Assembly (NCBI RefSeq): GCF_000315055.1
Contig: NZ_BAER01000061.1
Coordinates: 1 to 40,178, forward strand
DNA from: Paraglaciecola polaris LMG 21857
GTDB lineage: Bacteria > Pseudomonadota > Gammaproteobacteria > Enterobacterales > Alteromonadaceae
Reading direction: 5' to 3'
DNA: 40,178 bases
Position 1 is the stretch's first letter, and each line of letters opens with the position of its first letter. This document shows positions 35,900-40,178 of this stretch, piece after piece. Under the pieces are notes generated by a model that did no database searches, was not told where the DNA came from, and saw nothing but the letters and a program-made list of their open reading frames with translations. Both the position numbers and the translations under genes were made by a program.

Positions 35900-35927
35900 A
35901 TTATACTGTACAACCATACAGTTACAA
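35900..35927 (-). promoter_or_regulatory. recA promoter
   Basis: On the minus strand TTGTAA (35922-35927) and TATAAT (35900-35905) are 16 bases apart, the same layout as the E. coli recA promoter. The whole spacer is filled by the LexA operator. Confidence 0.9.
35906..35921 (-). promoter_or_regulatory. LexA operator (SOS box) of recA
   Basis: CTGT-N8-ACAG is present (minus strand CTGTATGGTTGTACAG), the gammaproteobacterial LexA consensus. It occupies exactly the spacer between -35 and -10, so bound LexA would exclude RNA polymerase and recA would be induced by DNA damage. Confidence 0.92.
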
Positions 35928-35975
35928 GTCACTTTCTAAAAATAGTCATATTCCACCAGCGGCTTTCCCAGTGAG

Positions 35976-35992
35976 TCATTCAATTTGAATGA
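35976..35992. repeat. 8-bp perfect dyad upstream of recA
   Basis: TCATTCAA and TTGAATGA are exact reverse complements around a single central T. The dyad lies in the 209-base gap between recA and the GFA gene, about 50 bases upstream of the recA -35 box. It looks like an operator for a dimeric regulator, but I cannot name one. Confidence 0.45.
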
Positions 35993-36073
35993 GATGACGA
36001 GATACTTCGCCAGCCGTGTTAAGCGAAGCGCGTAAACACCACTCTAGACTTTCCTTAGTGACATTTCACTTTC

Positions 36074-36484
36074 TCAATATTTATCTGGCAGCTTATTAAA
36101 CTTTTTGCTCATTAAAGCAGGTTCATACCAGTTGGCGCGCTCTGCATAAAAAATATGACTTTTGGGGGTGATATCAGGGCTATCATCTAAACAACCCGCC
36201 GGTATCACTAGCGATTCGCCTGATAAGGATGCGTAAGGAACCGCGCTTCCGCACTGGCTGCAAAACGCTTTGGATATGGCACGTCCCGGCACATCGTAGC
36301 GGTTAATCAACTCTACACCAGCAAGCCAAGTGATATTTTTAACGCCTGTAAATAAATTCGATGCGTGCGCCGAACCTGTTGCTTTTTGGCATTGAGTACA
36401 ATGGCATAAATGAAAGTGCTCAATCGCATCCTCACATTCAAAACGTACACTATTACAAAGGCAACTACCGGTTATTTTTTTCAT
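36074..36484 (-). CDS. GFA-family (DUF636) zinc-binding protein
   Basis: This 136-residue protein belongs to the glutathione-dependent formaldehyde-activating enzyme (GFA, formerly DUF636) family. Its cysteines are in SCLCNSVRF, HLCHCTQCQKATGSAHA and FCSQCGSAVP, the expected zinc ligands. I chose the ATG at 36484, preceded by AGGGAA, over a start 21 bases earlier. The name of the family is historical; most members are not shown to act on formaldehyde, so no reaction can be assigned. It lies downstream of the DUF3224 gene on the same strand with an 88-base gap. Confidence 0.85.
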   Translation of the reverse strand: MKKITGSCLCNSVRFECEDAIEHFHLCHCTQCQKATGSAHASNLFTGVKNITWLAGVELINRYDVPGRAISKAFCSQCGSAVPYASLSGESLVIPAGCLDDSPDITPKSHIFYAERANWYEPALMSKKFNKLPDKY

Positions 36485-36572
36485 TATTTTCCCTGTGCAA
36501 AGCACGGCTTAATATGATTAACGAATTAAAGGCCATTAGCATATCCACTGTCCATTGATATGCTGTACCGCA

Positions 36573-36956
36573 CTAAACCAATAGTGAAAGCTGGTAATCC
36601 AATTCATAGTGATGCTTACCATCTTGCTGAATAATACGCATGTTGCCACAGATATTTGTTAGTGCTCCACTGCCGGAGCCCGCTAAAATGGAAATTTCCA
36701 ATGATTGTTCCTCAGCGGACATTTTGCCCTGATGCAATAAAGTGAAACTGCCATCTTTTTCATCCACACAACCAACAAATTCTTCAATCGCAAAATACAC
36801 GGCCACACCATTGTCCGTATGCTTACTGATCATCTGGCCTAAACCTAAGCCAACCATTGCCCCTGTGTATTTTTTTTCAATGAGCATGCGCCCAGCGGGC
36901 GTGTTTTTATCATTCTGAGGGGATAAATCAACGTCAAATGTACCCTTAACTGTCAT
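36573..36956 (-). CDS. DUF3224 family protein
   Basis: This 127-residue protein matches the DUF3224 pattern: GTFDVDLSPQ at the start, RMLIEKKYTGAMVGLGLGQM, VAVYFAIEEFVGCVDEKDGSF, a LLHQGKM strand and a closing HHYELDYQL. The predicted fold is a small beta-barrel related to allene-oxide-cyclase-like or lipocalin-like proteins. There is no signal peptide. Its function is unknown. It starts with ATG after an AAGGAA site, 64 bases downstream of the broken dioxygenase gene, and may share a transcript with the GFA gene. Confidence 0.75.
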   Translation of the reverse strand: MTVKGTFDVDLSPQNDKNTPAGRMLIEKKYTGAMVGLGLGQMISKHTDNGVAVYFAIEEFVGCVDEKDGSFTLLHQGKMSAEEQSLEISILAGSGSGALTNICGNMRIIQQDGKHHYELDYQLSLLV

Positions 36957-37020
36957 GATGGTTCCTTTTTATAAATAGAGTTATTATTCTGTCTTTACAC
37001 TGCTCACCGTTAACATTGGG

Positions 37021-37793
37021 TTACTTCCTCAAGCTAAGAGCACGTTCAAACAGGCCTGAATTATCGAGTGTTGACAGTATTTCCTGACTAGGCAAACAAT
37101 CACTGGGTGCGGATTTAAGCAAAGCAGGTTCTGGGTCACAAAGTAAAATAACCAATACCATACGCTCTAGTCCGTAAATACCTCTATGCAGCATATTGGC
37201 TGAAAAAACCAGCAAGTCTCCAGCACTAAACGCAACTTTAACGCCGCTACTGATCGAATCGCTGGGTAATTTTCCGTTATATTGCATACGTATCGCTAGC
37301 GCTTCTTCTGAATCCCACTGGCGATGACTTACAGGAATAAGCTCAATACCCAGCTCATATTCCAGAGCAAGACGAAAGTGCACTACATCTGGACCAACTA
37401 GCGCCTCTTGCTGCTGCGCAAGACTAAGGTGATATTACGTATCTCGGTGCCAGTAATTTTTTGATGACTATTAAGCGGGTTAAAAAATAACTGCATATTC
37501 ATAAAGGCTGGCGGTGTGGCAAATACTTGTTTGGTAACTCGTTGCAGTGCACTTGAAGCAATAAAATGAAAAAGCAGTGTTGTGTCGCCAATATTTAAAT
37601 GCTCATTATTGGTTAAGTAAGACGCGTTAACCGCGCCATTTTGGTAACGCTCTTGATTTGCGCTTTTCCAATGAACATAAAACCGCTGTACAACTTTATG
37701 TAATACGCCCAATGGCGTGCTCTGGACGAAATTTTTAACGACAAAATAGCCATTTTTCGCATAAATTTCCGCTAAGGACGTACCTTTACTCGT
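37021..37793 (-). pseudogene. Phytanoyl-CoA dioxygenase (PhyH) family gene, broken
   Basis: Two reading frames together spell one Fe(II)/2-oxoglutarate dioxygenase. The first half runs through LAEIYAKNGYFVVKNF to FFNPLNSHQK; the second contains YWHRDT, then YHLSLAQQQ, HFRLALEYELGIELIPVSH, WDSEE and FSANMLHRGIYG, with WHRD carrying the iron ligands. They are separated by a frame change at a run of six A (minus strand, 37457-37462), where one more A would restore the frame. There is also an in-frame TAA at 37435-37437 where CAA (Gln) is expected. No ATG or GTG opens the N-terminal half; family-like sequence begins near 37793, directly after the pncC stop. Three separate lesions make a functional protein unlikely. 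Confidence 0.82.
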
Positions 37794-37802
37794 ATAATAT
37801 TG

Positions 37803-38291
37803 CTAACACAATTTGAGCAATCGGCTCAACGCAAATTCGATCGCTTGTGTTCGAACTTGATGTCTGTCACCACTGAAACATTTACCGTCCGTAAACACCT
37901 CACCATTAATGGCAAAACCAAACCAAACCGTTCCCACAGGCTTTCCGGCACTTCCCCCATCGGGTCCAGCAATACCACTAACAGATACCGCAACATTAGC
38001 CCCTGCAGCTTTAGCTGCGCCTAATGCCATTTGCTCAACGACAGGCTGGGATACCGCGCCATGGTCGATCAAGGTTTGTTCGCTCACGCCTAACAGCGAG
38101 TGTTTTGCTTCATTTGAGTAAGTAATATAGCCACTTTTAAACCAGCTTGAGCTTCCAGATGTACTTGTGATGGCGTATCCTATGCCCCCTCCAGTACACG
38201 ACTCCGCACAGGTAACTTGCCAGCCTAATCGCTGTAGCGTTTCACCGAGTTGTTGTGCTAATTGAATTAAATTGTTTGTCATATTTTGCAT
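37803..38291 (-). CDS. pncC: Nicotinamide-nucleotide amidohydrolase PncC (CinA C-terminal family)
   Basis: This 162-residue protein is the stand-alone CinA C-terminal domain, which hydrolyses NMN to nicotinate mononucleotide and ammonia in NAD recycling. CAESCTGGGIGYAITSTSG, YITYSNEAKHSLLGV and SGIAGPDGGSAGKPVGTVWFG are the family signatures. Start choice is between the ATG at 38291 and one three codons later; both follow a weak GATGG site. It is divergent from mutS across about 110 bases. The order mutS-pncC-recA is common in gammaproteobacteria, here interrupted between pncC and recA. Confidence 0.93.
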   Translation of the reverse strand: MQNMTNNLIQLAQQLGETLQRLGWQVTCAESCTGGGIGYAITSTSGSSSWFKSGYITYSNEAKHSLLGVSEQTLIDHGAVSQPVVEQMALGAAKAAGANVAVSVSGIAGPDGGSAGKPVGTVWFGFAINGEVFTDGKCFSGDRHQVRTQAIEFALSRLLKLC

Positions 38292-38405
38292 CCATCATGA
38301 GATTATCTGACTCGCTAATGCTGACCTAGCGGATTTTATTAGCATGCCAAACATTCAGAATGAAACAAAGCGTTAAAAGCGATACCAACAAGAGTGCTGT
38401 CCAGA

Positions 38406-40175
38406 ATGCCTAAAACGAACACATTATCAGTAGAGCCAGCTACCGCAAGCTTAGCCGCTTTGCAGCAACATACACCTATGATGCAACAGTATTTGAAAAT
38501 TAAAGCTGAGCATCCAGATATTCTGTTGTTTTATCGCATGGGTGACTTTTACGAACTCTTTTTTGATGATGCAAAAAAAGCATCCGAATTGCTCGATATC
38601 TCACTAACGGCTAGAGGCAAATCTGGCGGTAATGCGATCCCGATGGCTGGCGTGCCTTACCACGCGGTTGAAAACTATTTAGCCCGCTTGGTGAAAATGG
38701 GGCAATCCGTGGCTATTGTTGAACAGTTCGGCGACCCAGCTACCAGCAAAGGCCCTGTCGAGCGCAGAGTGCAGCGCATTGTCACCCCAGGTACAGTATC
38801 AGACGAAGCCCTACTCAATGATAAACAAGACAGCATATTGGCAGCCGTATTTTGCCCTGCGCAAAAAGCGAATCAGGCTTTGGTGTTTGGCTACGCCACC
38901 TTAGATGTCACCAGCGGACGCTTTACTTTATGTGAACTTAGCGGTGAAGAAGCCCTCGCGGCAGAATTACAACGCACGAACCCAGTAGAGCTGTTATACC
39001 CAGATGATTTTGCTTACAGCCACCTGATCAATCAGCGTAAGGGCTTACGTCGTCGCCCACAATGGGAATATGACTTACAAACCGCCACGACCCAGCTCAC
39101 CAGTCAATTTGGGACCAACGAACTATCCGGTTTTGGTGTGCAAAATCATCACATCGGTATTTGTGCTGCTGGCTGCGTAATGCAATATATCAAAGATACC
39201 CAGCGTTCGGCCCTACCGCACATCGACCGAATTGTGCTCGAGTCACATAATGATACGGTTGTTATGGACGCCGCCACAAGGCGTAACCTCGAGCTAACGT
39301 TTAATTTATCGGGTGGCACGGAGAACACGCTAGCCAGCATATTAGATAAAACAGCTACCCCCATGGGCAGTCGGTTATTGCAACGCTGGATCCACCGGCC
39401 GCTCGCTGATGTCACCGTTCTTAAAAAGCGTCAGCGTAATATTCATGCACTCATGAATTCCCCGTATGCACAATTACAAGACGCATTAAAGAAAATTGGT
39501 GATATGCAACGTGTACTGGCAAGGCTAGCCTTGCGTAGCGCACGCCCAAGAGACTTCGCACGTTTGCGCCAAGCTTTCTCTTTACTGCCTGATATTCAAA
39601 GCTATCTCGAGCTCGAAATAGAAAATGCTCAACACAGTGATTTACCTCAGCTCGCGACCAAAATAAGTCAATACCCAGACTTCGCCGAATTACTCGAACA
39701 TGCGGTGATTGAAGCGCCCCCCGTGCTCATTCGTGATGGGGGGGTAATAAAAGAAGGCTATAACGAAGAGCTCGATCATCTGCGTGCCTTATCTAAAGGT
39801 GCCACGGATTACCTAGAAGAATTGGAATTAAGAGAAAAAGAACGAACCGGCATTGCTAGCTTAAAAGTGGGTTATAACCGGGTGCACGGTTATTTTATTG
39901 AGGTCAGCCGCAGCCAGTCCGATCTGGTACCAGTTGAATATGTGCGTCGCCAAACCTTGAAAAACAACGAACGTTACATTATTCCTGAGCTCAAAGAGCA
40001 TGAAGACAATGTTCTCAGTAGCCAGAGTCGCTCATTGGCACTTGAGAAGCGTTTATATGAAGAGTTATTTGATTTACTGCTGCCCAAATTAGCTGAACTC
40101 ATGCAAAGCGCTGATGCTGTTGCAGAATTAGATGTACTGACCAACTTAGCCGAGCGCGCCGAGAGTTTAGATTAA
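38406..40175 (+). CDS. mutS: DNA mismatch repair protein MutS, apparently cut short at the window end
   Basis: The first 589 residues match MutS: mismatch-reading loop GDFYE (Phe48, Glu50) in domain I, the connector domain, the core with [14 protein letters not shown], and the clamp with [14 protein letters not shown]. The start is the ATG at 38406; the open frame begins 12 bases earlier at a GTG. The frame ends in TAA at 40173-40175, inside [10 protein letters not shown], a place where full-length MutS (about 850 residues) continues into the ATPase domain. One extra T in GATTAACC would read Asp-Leu-Thr and restore a family-like continuation, so this looks like a one-base frameshift, genuine or a sequencing error at the end. 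Only three bases follow, so this cannot be tested here. Confidence 0.9.
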   Translation: MPKTNTLSVEPATASLAALQQHTPMMQQYLKIKAEHPDILLFYRMGDFYELFFDDAKKASELLDISLTARGKSGGNAIPMAGVPYHAVENYLARLVKMGQSVAIVEQFGDPATSKGPVERRVQRIVTPGTVSDEALLNDKQDSILAAVFCPAQKANQALVFGYATLDVTSGRFTLCELSGEEALAAELQRTNPVELLYPDDFAYSHLINQRKGLRRRPQWEYDLQTATTQLTSQFGTNELSGFGVQNHHIGICAAGCVMQYIKDTQRSALPHIDRIVLESHNDTVVMDAATRRNLELTFNLSGGTENTLASILDKTATPMGSRLLQRWIHRPLADVTVLKKRQRNIHALMNSPYAQLQDALKKIGDMQRVLARLALRSARPRDFARLRQAFSLLPDIQSYLELEIENAQHSDLPQLATKISQYPDFAELLEHAVIEAPPVLIRDGGVIKEGYNEELDHLRALSKGATDYLEELELREKERTGIASLKVGYNRVHGYFIEVSRSQSDLVPVEYVRRQTLKNNERYIIPELKEHEDNVLSSQSRSLALEKRLYEELFDLLLPKLAELMQSADAVAELDVLTNLAERAESLD

Positions 40176-40178
40176 CCT

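Overview
The window reads as a chromosomal segment of a marine gammaproteobacterium of the Alteromonadales, most likely the Alteromonadaceae (Paraglaciecola, Glaciecola or Alteromonas type). The basis is the protein family set, the recA/pncC/mutS neighbourhood, a complete System I ccm operon, and a recA promoter and LexA box laid out as in E. coli. The genus is inferred from family resemblance only.

Positions 1-17.2 kb are one long leftward polysaccharide operon, visibly more AT-rich than the rest up to about 14 kb. It starts with a large SLBB-domain export protein (OtnA/WbfF-like) and a Wzz chain-length protein. A legionaminic acid block follows: legB, legC, legG, legI, legH, ptmE, ptmF, legF and ptmA homologues. 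Next come a WbpG/PseA-type sugar amidotransferase with private HisH-like and HisF-like partners, a hexapeptide acetyltransferase, a Wzx flippase, and the start of a GT52 sialyltransferase-like gene that runs off the left edge. The likely product is CMP-activated di-N-acyl legionaminic acid, probably acetamidino-modified, made by the GDP-sugar route of Campylobacter and exported on a capsule or O-antigen. Most genes overlap or lie within 20 bases of each other; the largest gap is about 30 bases.

Positions 17.4-20.5 kb run rightward: a POT-family peptide transporter behind a good sigma-70 promoter and a leader hairpin, a small membrane protein, and galE. A bidirectional terminator separates galE from the next operon.

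Positions 28.4-20.6 kb hold the leftward cytochrome c maturation operon ccmABCDEFGHI, with the phospholipid-transport lipoprotein gene mlaA coupled to its 3' end. Divergent from it at 28.8-31.8 kb is an orphan flagellar pair, a FliK-like protein and a stand-alone FlhB C-terminal domain, with a sigma-28-type -10 box directly before the first start codon.

Positions 32-38.3 kb hold leftward genes: a JmjC/cupin-8 oxygenase-like protein, a secreted protein with a variant PEP-CTERM tail, recA with its LexA operator, a GFA-family protein, a DUF3224 protein, a phytanoyl-CoA dioxygenase pseudogene with several lesions, and pncC. Rightward mutS ends the window; its frame closes five bases before the last base shown, before the ATPase domain.

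I found no rRNA, tRNA, CRISPR array or insertion sequence. The best candidates for a second look are the legionaminic acid and amidotransferase block, including a HisF homologue without the usual catalytic aspartate, and the orphan FliK/FlhB-C pair.
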